DNA of 64,000 nucleotides from an uncultured Eubacteriales bacterium. GTDB lineage: Bacteria; Bacillota; Clostridia; Christensenellales; Aristaeellaceae. Shown here piece after piece: positions 20,506 to 29,167 of this stretch; position 1 is the stretch's first letter, and each line of letters opens with the position of its first letter. The DNA is taken from assembly GCA_902799045.1 (NCBI GenBank), contig CADBZH010000008.1, positions 32,547 to 96,546 of the forward strand, written 5' to 3'. The notes under the pieces are model-generated. The model was not told the DNA's origin. It saw nothing but the letters and a program-made list of their open reading frames with translations, and searched no databases. The position numbers and the translations under genes were made by a program.

Positions 20506-22046
20506 GCACCCCTTCCCGACTGGAGGATCAGCGCCATGATGTTCTCCTGGGTCGCGTCCTCCGCCTTCATCTCGCCGACCATCCTGCCCTCGTTCATGAT
20601 GTAGATTCGGTCGCTCATGCCCAGCACCTCGGGAAGCTCCGAGGAGATCATGACGACGCACTTGCCCTGGGCCGCCAGGTCGTTGATGATGCAGTAGATC
20701 TCATATTTCGCGCCCACGTCGATGCCTCGGGTGGGCTCGTCCAGCAGCATGATGTCCGGCTCGGCGAACATCCACTTCGCCAGCAGCACCTTCTGCTGGT
20801 TGCCGCCGGAGAGGTTGCCCACCAGCTGCTCCACTGTGGGGGTCTTGGTCTTGAGCTTGTCGCGGTATTCCTCGGCCACGGCGTATTCCCTGTCCTGGTC
20901 GATGACGCCCATGCTGGCCAGGCTGGAAAGGTTGGCCAGCGAGGTGTTCACCTTGATGGACTGGCTGAGGATCAGGCCGTTGCCCTTGCGGTCCTCGGTG
21001 ACATAGGCGATCTTGTGCTTGATGGCGTCGCTGACGCTCTTTTTCATCTTCACGGGCTTGCCGTCGATCTTCAGCTCGCCGGAGAAGTTCGCGCCGTAGC
21101 TCTGGCCGAAGATGGACATGGCCAGCTCCGTGCGGCCGGCGCCCATCAGGCCGTAGATGCCCACGACCTCGCCCTTGCGCACGTACATGGACACGTCGTC
21201 CACCACCTTGCGCTCCGGATACAGCGGATGGTGCACCGTCCAGTGGTCCACCTCCATCATCACGTCGCCGATCTTCACGCCCTGGCGCGGCGGGAAGCGG
21301 TTGGTCATCTCGCGGCCGACCATGCCCTTGATGATGCGCTCCTCGGACACGGGCTCCGGGCCGCGGTTGTCGATGGTTTCGATGGTGGTGCCGTCGCGAA
21401 TGACGGTTATCTTGTCCGCGACATAGGCGACCTCGTTGAGCTTGTGGGAGATGATGATCATCGTCATCCCCTGCTTCTTGAAGCCCAGCATCAGGTCCAG
21501 CAGCGCGCGGGAATCCTCTTCGTTCAGGGAGGAGGTGGGCTCGTCCAGGATCAGCAGCCTGGCCTGCTTGGCCAGCGCCTTGGCGATCTCGACCAGCTGC
21601 TGCTTGCCGGTGCCGATGGTCTTGACCTGCACCTTGCTGCTCTCCTCCAGGTTCACCATGCGCAGGTACTTGTCCGCCTCGGCATAGGTGGTGTTCCAGT
21701 CGATGGCGAACTTGCTGCCCCGCTCGTTGCCCAGGAACATGTTTTCTCCGATGGTCATCTCCGGGACCAGCGCCAGCTCCTGGTGGATGATGACGATGCC
21801 CAGCTTTTCGGAATCCTTGATGTTTGAGAACTTACAGACCTGCCCGTTGTAGACGATGTCGCCCTCATAGGTGCCGAAGGGATAGATGCCGCTGAGCACG
21901 TTCATCAGCGTGGACTTGCCCGCGCCGTTTTCGCCGACCAGCGCGTGGATCTCTCCCTCCTCCACCTGGAGATTGACATTGTCCAGGGCCTTCACGCCGG
22001 GGAAGGTCTTGGTAATGTTCTTCATTTCCAGCAATATCTTTGCCAT
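20502..22046 (-). CDS. gguA: Sugar ABC transporter ATP-binding protein (GguA type)
   Basis: 514 residues with two ABC domains. Domain 1 has Walker [10 protein letters not shown] and a degenerate signature (GTGKQQ); domain 2 has a degenerate Walker A (GLMGAGRTE) and an intact LSGGNQQ signature with [14 protein letters not shown]. This asymmetry is normal for RbsA/MglA/GguA ATPases. The whole chain follows GguA closely ([35 protein letters not shown]). ATG at 22046 follows GGAGG. Powers uptake of monosaccharides such as arabinose, xylose, galactose or glucose; the substrate cannot be fixed from sequence. Confidence 0.95.
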   Translation of the reverse strand: MAKILLEMKNITKTFPGVKALDNVNLQVEEGEIHALVGENGAGKSTLMNVLSGIYPFGTYEGDIVYNGQVCKFSNIKDSEKLGIVIIHQELALVPEMTIGENMFLGNERGSKFAIDWNTTYAEADKYLRMVNLEESSKVQVKTIGTGKQQLVEIAKALAKQARLLILDEPTSSLNEEDSRALLDLMLGFKKQGMTMIIISHKLNEVAYVADKITVIRDGTTIETIDNRGPEPVSEERIIKGMVGREMTNRFPPRQGVKIGDVMMEVDHWTVHHPLYPERKVVDDVSMYVRKGEVVGIYGLMGAGRTELAMSIFGQSYGANFSGELKIDGKPVKMKKSVSDAIKHKIAYVTEDRKGNGLILSQSIKVNTSLANLSSLASMGVIDQDREYAVAEEYRDKLKTKTPTVEQLVGNLSGGNQQKVLLAKWMFAEPDIMLLDEPTRGIDVGAKYEIYCIINDLAAQGKCVVMISSELPEVLGMSDRIYIMNEGRMVGEMKAEDATQENIMALILQSGRGA

Positions 22047-22096
22047 GGCTCTTCCTCCAACTCCTGGCGGCCGCATGCGCCCGCCAATACCTTAAA

Positions 22097-22127
22097 TGAT
22101 GCAGGCGGGACAGGCCCGCCTGCATCA
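22097..22127 (-). promoter_or_regulatory. Intercistronic hairpin after the binding-protein gene
   Basis: GATGCAGGCGGG (22098-22109) pairs with CCCGCCTGCATC (22115-22126). There is no T-run on the minus strand. Stable hairpins here usually protect the highly expressed binding-protein message from 3' decay and reduce read-through into the ATPase gene. Confidence 0.7.
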
Positions 22128-22148
22128 AAATGGCTCTTGCGTTCTGTA

Positions 22149-23198
22149 TTACTTCAGATCGTCCTCGGTGTAGTAGCCGGACTCGATCAGGATCTCGGCG
22201 TAGTTGTTGGCATCCGCGAACACGGGATCGCACAGGAAGGAGGGAACGACCTTCACGTTGTTGTCATAGGTCTCGGTGTCGTTCACGTCCACTTCCTCGC
22301 CAGCCAGGATCTGGCCGACCATCTTCACGACCTGCGCAGCCAGAGTACGGGTGTCCTTGAACACGGACATGCTCTGCTTGCCGGCGATCATGTTCTTGGT
22401 GTTGGCGATGTCGCAGTCCTGACCGGTGATGATGGGCCAGTTCTCGCCAGCGTAGTTGGCTTCCAGAGCGTTGGTCACGCCCAGGGCGGTGGAGTCGTTG
22501 GAGCACAGCCAGGCATCGATCTCCTCGCCGCCGGCATAGTTGGCGGTCAGGATATCCTCGGCGCGCTTCTGGGCGACGTCGGTCTTCCAGGTGGGGGTGG
22601 CAACCTGGTCAAACTCGATCTGGCCAGAGGGCACGGTGATCTTGCCGGCGTCGATGTAGGGCTTCAGCACATCGATGGCGCCCTGATAGAAGTAACGGGC
22701 ATTGTTGTCGCCGGGGTCGCCAGCGGTGATCTCCATCACGAACGGGCCTTCGGCGTTGTCCAGATCCAGCTGATCCTTGATGTAGGTGCCCTGCACGGTG
22801 CCGACCTTGTAGTTGTCGAAGGTGGCATAGTAGTCAACGTTGCCGTTGTCCATCAGCAGGCGGTCATAAGCGATGACCTTGACGCCCTTCTCGGCGGCCT
22901 TGTCCAGGGCGGTGCCCAGGGAGGAGCCTTCGATGGCGGCGATGACGATGACCTGGCAGCCGTCGTCGATCATGGTCTCGATCTGGTTCAGCTGGGTGGG
23001 AACGTCGTTGGAGGCGAACTGCAGCTCGACCTCATAGCCGGCTTCCTTCAGCTTCTCTTCCATGTAGGCGCCGTCCTGATTCCAACGCTGCAGGTCCTTG
23101 GTGGGCATGGAAACGCCGACCAGTTCGCCTTCAGCCAGAGCGGCGGTGCAGCTCAGTGCGAGCAGCGCAACAAGCAGCATAGCGAGAATCTTCTTCAT
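22149..23198 (-). CDS. chvE: Sugar-binding protein of ABC transporter (ChvE-like)
   Basis: 349 residues. Signal peptide MKKILAMLLVALLALSC, with the Cys at residue 17 in a possible lipobox; then a periplasmic-binding-protein fold with VGVSMPTKDLQRWNQDG, QIETMIDDGCQVIVIAAIEG and VIAYDRLLMDNGNVDYYATFDN, closely matching ChvE/MglB-like multiple-sugar binding proteins. ATG at 23198 is preferred over a GTG that touches the AAAGGAG ribosome site. First gene of the operon, followed by a hairpin and then ATPase and permease genes. Confidence 0.94.
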   Translation of the reverse strand: MKKILAMLLVALLALSCTAALAEGELVGVSMPTKDLQRWNQDGAYMEEKLKEAGYEVELQFASNDVPTQLNQIETMIDDGCQVIVIAAIEGSSLGTALDKAAEKGVKVIAYDRLLMDNGNVDYYATFDNYKVGTVQGTYIKDQLDLDNAEGPFVMEITAGDPGDNNARYFYQGAIDVLKPYIDAGKITVPSGQIEFDQVATPTWKTDVAQKRAEDILTANYAGGEEIDAWLCSNDSTALGVTNALEANYAGENWPIITGQDCDIANTKNMIAGKQSMSVFKDTRTLAAQVVKMVGQILAGEEVDVNDTETYDNNVKVVPSFLCDPVFADANNYAEILIESGYYTEDDLK

Positions 23199-23316
23199 AC
23201 TGGGATACACTCCTTTGCGTTATTGTGCAGGCCTTTCGGCCCTGCATCCGAATGTTTTGCCGAATGTGAGTTACGCGCCCGTCACGCCATTGAGCGATGT
23301 GCACAATTTGCGCCGC

Positions 23317-23336
23317 GGAAAACGCACTTTTCATCC
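23317..23336. promoter_or_regulatory. cre-like operator of the sugar operon
   Basis: On the minus strand the site reads TGAAAAGTGCGTTTTCC, with GAAAA and TTTTC arms. It begins about 10 bases downstream of the -10 hexamer, where a CcpA/LacI-family protein would block transcription. The match to the cre consensus is partial. Confidence 0.4.
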
Positions 23337-23346
23337 GACAATATTG

Positions 23347-23375
23347 ATTATAGCACAACCGTTGCGGAATGTCCA
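23347..23375 (-). promoter_or_regulatory. SigmaA promoter of the sugar ABC operon
   Basis: TGGACA (-35, 23375-23370), 17-bp spacer, TATAAT (-10, 23352-23347) on the minus strand, about 150 bases upstream of the binding-protein start. Confidence 0.75.
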
Positions 23376-23504
23376 GCCTTAACTTTGTCTTTTCTTGGCT
23401 TTAATTCAGCAATTATTGTCATTTCTTTGATGTGCTAAAGCGGCAAAGCGCAACCGCCGCGCATTTCTTTGCCCATCCCGCTTCCCCCGCCGACTGAAAT
23501 ATGA

Positions 23505-23510
23505 TATACT
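23505..23510 (+). promoter_or_regulatory. Extended -10 element upstream of ppaC
   Basis: TGATATACT, an extended -10, lies about 60 bases before the ppaC start. No clear -35 is present. Confidence 0.4.
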
Positions 23511-23570
23511 GAATGGGAAACCCGGCCCGCCGCGCGGCGACGGGCCGAACCACAATCGGGAGGTGACTTC

Positions 23571-25187
23571 ATGGATCCCATCTACGTCACCGGGCATCGC
23601 AACCCGGACACCGATTCCATCGTCTCGGCGATGGCCTACGCCCAGCTGCGCAACGCCCTGGGCGACCGGGAATACGTGGCGGCGCGGCTGGGGCGGCTCA
23701 GCGACGAGACCCAGCTGGTGCTGGACCGCTACGGCTTTGATCCGCCGGTGCTGATCCACAACCTGAAGACCCAGGTGTCCGACCTGAGCTTCGACACCCC
23801 GCCGGCGCTGAACAAGGCCGTGACGGTGGACCGGGCCTGGCAGCTTTTGCACCGGGACGAGACCACCGTGGCCCTGCCGGTGGTGGAGGACGACGGCACG
23901 CTGTTCGGCATGCTCTCCACCAACACCGTCGCCACCCACGACATGCGCTCGGTGCTGCACCCGGAGGTGGAGGATATCCCGGTGTTCAACCTGGTCAGCG
24001 CGCTGGAGGGCAGCATCGTGCTGGACGGCACGACCCCCACCAACCGCGTCAGCGGCCGGGTGACCATCGCCCTGCCCACCGGCGGCGAGGAGGCCATTCC
24101 CCTGTCGAAGGACACGCTGCTGATCTGCGGCCACCAGCCGGAGGTCCTCATGGAAGCGCTTCGCGCGGGCGTGGCCTGCGTGGTGGTGTGCCAGGCCTCC
24201 GTGCCAGAGGCCGTTCGCGAGATCCCCTCGGAAACGCTGGTCATCTCCACGCCCCACGAGCCCTATCGCGCCGCGCGGATGATCTTCCAGGCGCTGCCGG
24301 TGTCCCGGGTGTGCCGCACGACGAACCTCTGCCCGGCGCGGCTTTCCGACTACGTGGACGACGTGCGCCAGATGGCCCAGGACAACAAGCACCGCGCCTT
24401 TCCCGTGATCGACGAGGACGGCAGGGTGGTGGGCACGCTCAGCCGCATCCACCTGCTCAAGCCCCGCCGCAAGCGGGTGGTGCTGGTGGACCACAACGAG
24501 CTGGCCCAGTCCGTGCCGGGGCTGGAGCAGGCGGAGATCGTGGCCATCATCGACCACCACCGCCTGGCCGACGTGCAGACCGGCAGCCCGGTCTACATGC
24601 GCAACGAGCCCGTGGGCTCCACGGCCACCATCGTGGCCAGCATGTTCATGGAGCGCGGCCTGATGCCCACCACGCGGATGGCCGGCCTGCTCACCTGCGC
24701 CATCATCAGCGACACGCTGATGTTCAAGAGCCCCACCTGCACCCCGCGCGACCGGCAGACGGCCGAGCGCATGGCCTCCATCGCCCACGAATCCATCGAC
24801 GCGCTGGGCCAGCTGATCTTCTCCGCCTCCACCAGCGACGACAAGTCCGCCGGGGATATCCTGTTCCAGGACTACAAGGAATTCATGCTCTCCGGCCACA
24901 CGCTGGGCGTCGGCCAGGCGGTGACGCTGGATTCCGGGCGCGTGCTGAAGCGCTCCGAAGAGTTCCTCGCCGCCATGCGCCAGCGCCAGGAGGAGAGCCA
25001 TCTGGACATGCTGCTGTTCATGATCACCGACATGCTCCAGGAGGGCACCCACCTGCTCTTCCTCGGCCCGCCGGACGTGATCGCCCAGGCCTTCAACGTC
25101 CGCCCCGAGGAGAACCGCGCCTTCCTCCCCGGCATCCTCTCCCGAAAGAAGCAGGTCATCCCGTCGCTGTCCGTGTTCTGGGGGTAA
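23571..25187 (+). CDS. ppaC: Manganese-dependent inorganic pyrophosphatase with CBS-DRTGG insert
   Basis: 538 residues. N-terminal DHH domain with GHRNPDTDSI (metal ligands), then a CBS pair split around a DRTGG-type domain (about residues 70-300), the DHH motif in VAIIDHHRLAD, and the C-terminal DHHA2 domain with SRKKQVIPSL, the hallmark of family II pyrophosphatases. The enzyme hydrolyses pyrophosphate in the cytoplasm; CBS domains in relatives bind adenine nucleotides and regulate activity. GGGAGGTGA precedes the ATG. It appears monocistronic. Confidence 0.95.
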   Translation: MDPIYVTGHRNPDTDSIVSAMAYAQLRNALGDREYVAARLGRLSDETQLVLDRYGFDPPVLIHNLKTQVSDLSFDTPPALNKAVTVDRAWQLLHRDETTVALPVVEDDGTLFGMLSTNTVATHDMRSVLHPEVEDIPVFNLVSALEGSIVLDGTTPTNRVSGRVTIALPTGGEEAIPLSKDTLLICGHQPEVLMEALRAGVACVVVCQASVPEAVREIPSETLVISTPHEPYRAARMIFQALPVSRVCRTTNLCPARLSDYVDDVRQMAQDNKHRAFPVIDEDGRVVGTLSRIHLLKPRRKRVVLVDHNELAQSVPGLEQAEIVAIIDHHRLADVQTGSPVYMRNEPVGSTATIVASMFMERGLMPTTRMAGLLTCAIISDTLMFKSPTCTPRDRQTAERMASIAHESIDALGQLIFSASTSDDKSAGDILFQDYKEFMLSGHTLGVGQAVTLDSGRVLKRSEEFLAAMRQRQEESHLDMLLFMITDMLQEGTHLLFLGPPDVIAQAFNVRPEENRAFLPGILSRKKQVIPSLSVFWG

Positions 25188-25204
25188 TACTGGTATAAGC
25201 ATGC

Positions 25205-25242
25205 AAAGCACCATGCCGGCGCGCCGACATGGTGCTTTGTTG
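25205..25242 (+). terminator. Hairpin terminator after ppaC
   Basis: AAAGCACCATG (25205-25215) pairs with CATGGTGCTTT (25228-25238), followed by a short GTTGT tract 18 bases after the stop codon. Confidence 0.65.
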
Positions 25243-25244
25243 TC

Positions 25245-25384
25245 ATACTAAATTCCTTCTAAAACATGTACAAATGCGGAGTGGATTTTTTGTTCTGGCA
25301 AAGCTGAGCGGAGGGAGGCGATGCAGCGCATCGTTGACCGAAGAGGCACCCGCAGATGTGCATGGATTAGATGGAATTTAGTAT
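25245..25384. mobile_element. MITE-like element, copy 1 (140 bp)
   Basis: Begins ATACTAAATTCC and ends GGAATTTAGTAT; the outer 24 bases are inverted repeats with three mismatches. The interior has a small hairpin (CGATGC/GCATCG). A 134-bp copy lies at 42658-42791, nearly identical apart from a small internal deletion. No transposase is encoded, so it would be moved in trans. Its last T is the first base (on the plus strand) of the stop codon of the minus-strand glycerol-1-phosphate dehydrogenase gene, so the insertion may have reset the 3' end of that gene. Confidence 0.75.
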
Positions 25385-26760
25385 CAGTTGAACGACCGCA
25401 GGAACGCGGCGTATGCGTCGGTCAGGCCCATGTCCCACAGCAGCGAGCACGTGAGGTACTTGTCCCGCACGTCCCGGGCGCAGACGAAGGCGTCCACCAC
25501 GTCGTCCGTGGGAATGCCGATGTCCGCGGGCGTCAGCGGCATGCCGGTGGCGGCCATGGTCTCGTACAGGTATCGATAGTCCGGCAGCTCCTCGCCGATG
25601 ATCGCGAGGATCTCGTTCCAGTGCGCCAGGATGTTCTCCAGCCGCCGGGCGTGCTTCGCCGGGTCGTTCTTGCCGGTCTGCGCCTCGATCTGAAGGATCT
25701 GCCCGGCGGTCTTTCCGAACACCCGCTTCACCCGCGCCTCCCACGCCGCAGGATCGAACGCGGCCATGTGGGCCTCGGCCTTCGCGCGGTCCGGCCTCGT
25801 GCCGTCCGCCAGCAGCTTCTGATAGATCCTCATCGTCAGCAGCGTCCCCACGCCCACCTGGATGCCGTGCAGATCATAGGGCACGCCCCGCTCCAGGGCC
25901 ATCATCTCCCACATGTGGCTGAAATAGTGCTCCAGGCCGGAGGCGGGTCGGGAGATGCCGGCGAAGGCCATGCCGATGCCCGCCAGCACCAGCCCCTCGG
26001 CGATGGAGCCGATGGCCTCCACGTCCCGCGCGGCGATCCTATCCGCCGCCGCCATCAGCCGGCGCAGCGCCGAGCGCATCAGCTCCGCCACGTCGGGGCA
26101 GTAGTATTCGCCGGTCACGAGGCTTGAAATGCGCCACTCGCACACGGCCACGTACTTGGCCACCATGTCGCCCAGCCCCGCCCAGAGCATGCGCATCGGG
26201 GCCTTCGACAGGATCTCCGTGTCCAGCAGGATCCCCTGGGGCGCGGCGGCGTAGAGGGACACCTTCACGTGGTTCACCTCCATCGAGCCGCTGTTGGAGG
26301 CGTAGCCGTCCATGCTGGGCGCGGTGCCCACCACGGCGCTGGGCCGGCCCAGGGCGTGGGCCGTCACCTTGCACAGGTCGTTCACCACGCCGCTGCCCAC
26401 CGCCAGCAGCATGTCGCAGGAGGGGTCGAAGTGCATCACCAGGCTGCCCGTCTCCCACTCCGCCGGGGCGATGCGCCCGGCCTTTGCATCGTGCAGCGGG
26501 ATCACGCAGTTCACGTGTTCGACGCCCGCGGCGCTCAGGATCTCGTCCACCCGTCTGCCCGCCGCCTCCCAGGTGTTGTCGTCCGAGACCACGAAGGGCT
26601 TTTTCTTCCCCATCGCCGCGATCATTCCCGGCGTCTGTTCCACGATCCCCGCGCCGATGTTCAGGTACTTCATCGCGCAGACGTGCCGCCTGCCGCAGGC
26701 GCACTCAAATCCCTCCGGGCGAACCAGCTCGGAGAGGGGCATCTTCGCAAAATTGGGCAT
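25384..26760 (-). CDS. egsA: sn-glycerol-1-phosphate dehydrogenase (AraM/EgsA type)
   Basis: 458 residues of the iron-alcohol-dehydrogenase-like superfamily. Visible: VGSGVVNDLCKVTAHALGRP (NAD(P)H site), GTAPSMDGYASNSGSM, and metal-binding His in SGLEHYFSHMWEM and YDLHGIQVGVGTLL. Catalyses reduction of dihydroxyacetone phosphate to glycerol-1-phosphate; in Gram-positive bacteria this feeds heptaprenylglyceryl phosphate made by PcrB. GGGAGG precedes the ATG. In Bacillus subtilis the homologue sits in the arabinose operon; here a sugar transporter is nearby but on a separate transcript. The stop codon overlaps the end of a MITE-like element. Confidence 0.92.
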   Translation of the reverse strand: MPNFAKMPLSELVRPEGFECACGRRHVCAMKYLNIGAGIVEQTPGMIAAMGKKKPFVVSDDNTWEAAGRRVDEILSAAGVEHVNCVIPLHDAKAGRIAPAEWETGSLVMHFDPSCDMLLAVGSGVVNDLCKVTAHALGRPSAVVGTAPSMDGYASNSGSMEVNHVKVSLYAAAPQGILLDTEILSKAPMRMLWAGLGDMVAKYVAVCEWRISSLVTGEYYCPDVAELMRSALRRLMAAADRIAARDVEAIGSIAEGLVLAGIGMAFAGISRPASGLEHYFSHMWEMMALERGVPYDLHGIQVGVGTLLTMRIYQKLLADGTRPDRAKAEAHMAAFDPAAWEARVKRVFGKTAGQILQIEAQTGKNDPAKHARRLENILAHWNEILAIIGEELPDYRYLYETMAATGMPLTPADIGIPTDDVVDAFVCARDVRDKYLTCSLLWDMGLTDAYAAFLRSFN

Positions 26761-26794
26761 GGTCAGTCCTCCCGATTGTTAATAGGCTGTTATC

Positions 26795-26823
26795 ATTATA
26801 AATGAAATGATCCCTCGCGTCAA
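26795..26823 (-). promoter_or_regulatory. SigmaA promoter of the glycerol-1-phosphate dehydrogenase gene
   Basis: TTGACG (26823-26818), 17 bp, TATAAT (26800-26795) on the minus strand, 35 bases before the start codon. Confidence 0.8.
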
Positions 26824-26994
26824 CAAACATTGGCTTGGGGGCCCTATCGCCCCTTCGGGGCACTTCCCCACTGCGGTGGGGAAGCTTCGCTTCGCGCCCG
26901 CCGCACTCCCGGCCTCCCTGCCACAGCGGGGAGGTGGCCCGAAGGGCCGGTGGGTCATTCAAACAGATATGTACAGATTCCGACGCTTCGCCAG

Positions 26995-27053
26995 AAAAAA
27001 CGCTACGCTCAGAATGACATTCATACCGTGTCGTTGCCATTCTGAGCGTAGCG
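26995..27053 (-). terminator. Terminator of the XRE regulator gene
   Basis: CGCTACGCTCAGAATG (27001-27016) and its exact inverse (27038-27053) form a 16-bp stem followed on the minus strand by TTTTTT. The stem sequence resembles a common dispersed repeat. The rest of 26824-26994 shows short GC-rich hairpins and no gene. Confidence 0.75.
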
Positions 27054-27085
27054 AAGAATCTGTACGAATCGTTATATGCTTTATG

Positions 27086-27415
27086 CTATTTATCCCGCAG
27101 CGTTTCCACCACCTGCTGAACGCACGCCCGTTCCTTCGGGGACAGAGCGCGGTACTTGGCGATCAGGTCGGATTCGGATTCGTTCAAATAAAAAGCAATA
27201 GTATCCTGAACAGGATAACGGGTGTTGGCATAGCCCAATATATAATCCACCGTCGTGCCAAAGTAATCTGCCATCCTTTTCAACATGGCAATATCCGGCT
27301 CAATAGTTTTGTTCTCATAGTTGTTGATCGACTGCTGGCTGGTTCCCATCGCTTCAGCCAGCATCTGTTGGCTGATACCCTTTTCTCTGCGCAGCAACTT
27401 CAAGTTTGGCAGCAT
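27086..27415 (-). CDS. XRE-family transcriptional repressor
   Basis: 109 residues. Residues 3-60 form a Cro/CI-type helix-turn-helix (LKLLRREKGISQQMLAEAMGTSQQSINNYE); the rest is a short helical tail. ATG at 27415 follows GAGGTGG and starts exactly at the HTH; longer in-frame starts run through operator DNA. It is divergent from a secreted Cys-repeat protein, and the spacer holds several AACAA...TTGTT sites, one of them a perfect palindrome inside the neighbour's promoter. Autoregulation and repression of the neighbour are inferred. Confidence 0.88.
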   Translation of the reverse strand: MLPNLKLLRREKGISQQMLAEAMGTSQQSINNYENKTIEPDIAMLKRMADYFGTTVDYILGYANTRYPVQDTIAFYLNESESDLIAKYRALSPKERACVQQVVETLRDK

Positions 27416-27440
27416 ATCTTCCACCTCTCGCCAACAGTTT

Positions 27441-27531
27441 AACAAGCATTGTTGGTTGAAGAAAAACACAAATCTTGTTATTGACAACAAAATAATTTTG
27501 TTGTAGAATGATGCAACAATAATTATTTGTT
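27441..27531. promoter_or_regulatory. Operator cluster for the XRE repressor
   Basis: Three AACAA/TTGTT dyads: 27441-27453 (3-base spacer), a 21-bp perfect palindrome at 27484-27504 with half-site ACAACAAAAT, and 27515-27531 (7-base spacer). The local AT content is far above that of the flanking genes. Confidence 0.7.
27481..27509 (+). promoter_or_regulatory. Promoter of the Cys-repeat secreted protein, overlapped by the operator
   Basis: TTGACA (27481-27486), 17-bp spacer, TAGAAT (27504-27509). The 21-bp palindrome fills the spacer, so repressor binding would exclude RNA polymerase. Confidence 0.82.
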
Positions 27532-27545
27532 AAGGAGGCATAATT

Positions 27546-29102
27546 GTGTGTAGAAAAACATGGAGTTCAATACTGTGTATTTTTTTAGTCTTAATACTCG
27601 CTGGAACTGCCTATGGCATTGTTGAGAAAACCGACATGCCTGATGCTGGTGAATTGAACAACGCAACAAACATAGAGATTGGTACTTTGTTTTTCATTGA
27701 CAAGAGCAATTGCAATTTGCCACAGTGGTCTATGAACCGCTCCTACGGTTTTTACTGTTTTACTGCACCAGAAGAAGGCACCTACTGTTTTTATGGCAAA
27801 CCAATTTCTGGAGAAATGGAAATTGATGTTGTAAATAAATATGAGGAATTTATAACTGGAACAAATGACTTTTATTATGGTTTCAAAGAAGCCAAGAGAT
27901 ACACTGCCGAATTGGAAGCTGGGCAACCATATTATATTAGAATACTCCTTCCTGATTATACAAAGAAAGCAGATTTTGCCATCTGCTCCCCTTCCCAACA
28001 CGCACTTCCCGGTGAAATGCAGGTCAAGAAGAAACCCACCTGCACTGAACCCGGCTACTCCTCGAGCATCTGCCAAATCTGCGGCGTAGAGGTTAGCCGC
28101 GAGGAAATCCCCGCCATGGGCCACACTCCCGGCGAGTGGGAGGTCGGCACCGCCGCCACCTGCACGGAGGCAGGCCAGATGGTGCAAAAGTGCACCGTCT
28201 GCGGCGAGATACTGGCGACGAACGAAATCCCCGCCACGGGCCACACTCCCGGAGAGTGGGCTGTGACGCTGGAGCCCAGCTGCATGCAGAAGGGCATCAA
28301 GGCCGTCCAGTGTACCACCTGCAACGCGGTTTTGGAATCGGAGGAGCTGCCGCTGGCCGACCACGTTTATGGCAAGATGGTCACCGTCAGCCCCGCCACC
28401 TGCGTTGAGGACGGTCGCGGCGAACAGCGCTGCACGGTCTGCGACACGCTCTTGAACAGCGAAACCATTCCCGCCTTCGGCCACAAGACCGGCGAGTGGG
28501 AGGCCGTGGAGTATCCCACCTGCACCGAAGCAGGTATACAAAAGCGATTCTGCACCGAGTGCGGCGAGGTATTGGCCGAGGAGGAGCTTCCCGCCCGGGG
28601 CCACGCCTTTGTCGACTGGACAGAGATCACCGTCGAACCCACCTGCGACGCACCCGGCGAGGAGGCCCATTACTGCGACTGGTGCGAGCAAATCATCGAA
28701 ACCGTCGAGCTTCCCGCTCACGGCCACAAGGCCGACGCCTGGGTCACAGAGCGCGCGGCCACCTGCACCGCCGAAGGACGCCGGACGCAATACTGCGTCT
28801 ACTGCAACGCGACGCTGAGCACCGAGGCCGTCGAAGCCTTCGGCCACAGCACCGGCGAATGGGAAATCGTCCGCGAAGCGGCCTGCGGCCATTCCGGCCT
28901 GAAGGAAAAGCGCTGCAGCGTCTGCGCCGCTTCACTGGAGCGCGAGGAAATCCCTGCCCTTGGCCATGAGTATACCGAATGGGAAACCATCACGGAGGCT
29001 ACCAAGGAAGCCGAGGGCGAAAAGCGCCGACACTGCATCCATTGCGGCGACACCCAATCCGAGATCATTCCGAAGGTGCCAAAGGTCCTGGGCATTTTCT
29101 AA
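27546..29102 (+). CDS. Secreted protein with about eight CxxC repeats
   Basis: 518 residues from a GTG start seven bases after AAGGAGG. A signal peptide (about 1-23) is followed by a domain of about 125 residues (aromatic- and Asn-rich) and then about eight repeats of roughly 45 residues with the pattern PTCTEPG...CxxCG...EIPAxGHTxGEW. Such repeats occur in surface and secreted proteins of gut Firmicutes; paired CxxC suggests zinc or disulfide knuckles. The N-terminal third is AT-rich with rare codons while the repeat region is GC-rich like the rest of the window, hinting at a fusion or acquisition. No LPXTG or membrane anchor is seen at the end. Function unknown; it is probably controlled by the adjacent XRE repressor. 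Confidence 0.82.
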   Translation: MCRKTWSSILCIFLVLILAGTAYGIVEKTDMPDAGELNNATNIEIGTLFFIDKSNCNLPQWSMNRSYGFYCFTAPEEGTYCFYGKPISGEMEIDVVNKYEEFITGTNDFYYGFKEAKRYTAELEAGQPYYIRILLPDYTKKADFAICSPSQHALPGEMQVKKKPTCTEPGYSSSICQICGVEVSREEIPAMGHTPGEWEVGTAATCTEAGQMVQKCTVCGEILATNEIPATGHTPGEWAVTLEPSCMQKGIKAVQCTTCNAVLESEELPLADHVYGKMVTVSPATCVEDGRGEQRCTVCDTLLNSETIPAFGHKTGEWEAVEYPTCTEAGIQKRFCTECGEVLAEEELPARGHAFVDWTEITVEPTCDAPGEEAHYCDWCEQIIETVELPAHGHKADAWVTERAATCTAEGRRTQYCVYCNATLSTEAVEAFGHSTGEWEIVREAACGHSGLKEKRCSVCAASLEREEIPALGHEYTEWETITEATKEAEGEKRRHCIHCGDTQSEIIPKVPKVLGIF

Positions 29103-29117
29103 GGCTCCAAAACAGTT

Positions 29118-29145
29118 TGCGCCCCCGCCATTCGGCGGGGGCGCG
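29118..29145. terminator. Hairpin between convergent genes
   Basis: GCGCCCCCGCC with GGCGGGGGCGC, 4-base loop, between the Cys-repeat gene and the 3' end of alaS. The T-tract is poor on both strands; it probably serves both transcripts. Confidence 0.55.
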
Positions 29146-29167
29146 TCATATCATCCTGTATTCTGTT

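Noticed and set aside
23406-25214. Minus-strand 600-codon open frame
   Set aside because: It is antisense to ppaC, whose motifs and ribosome site are unambiguous.
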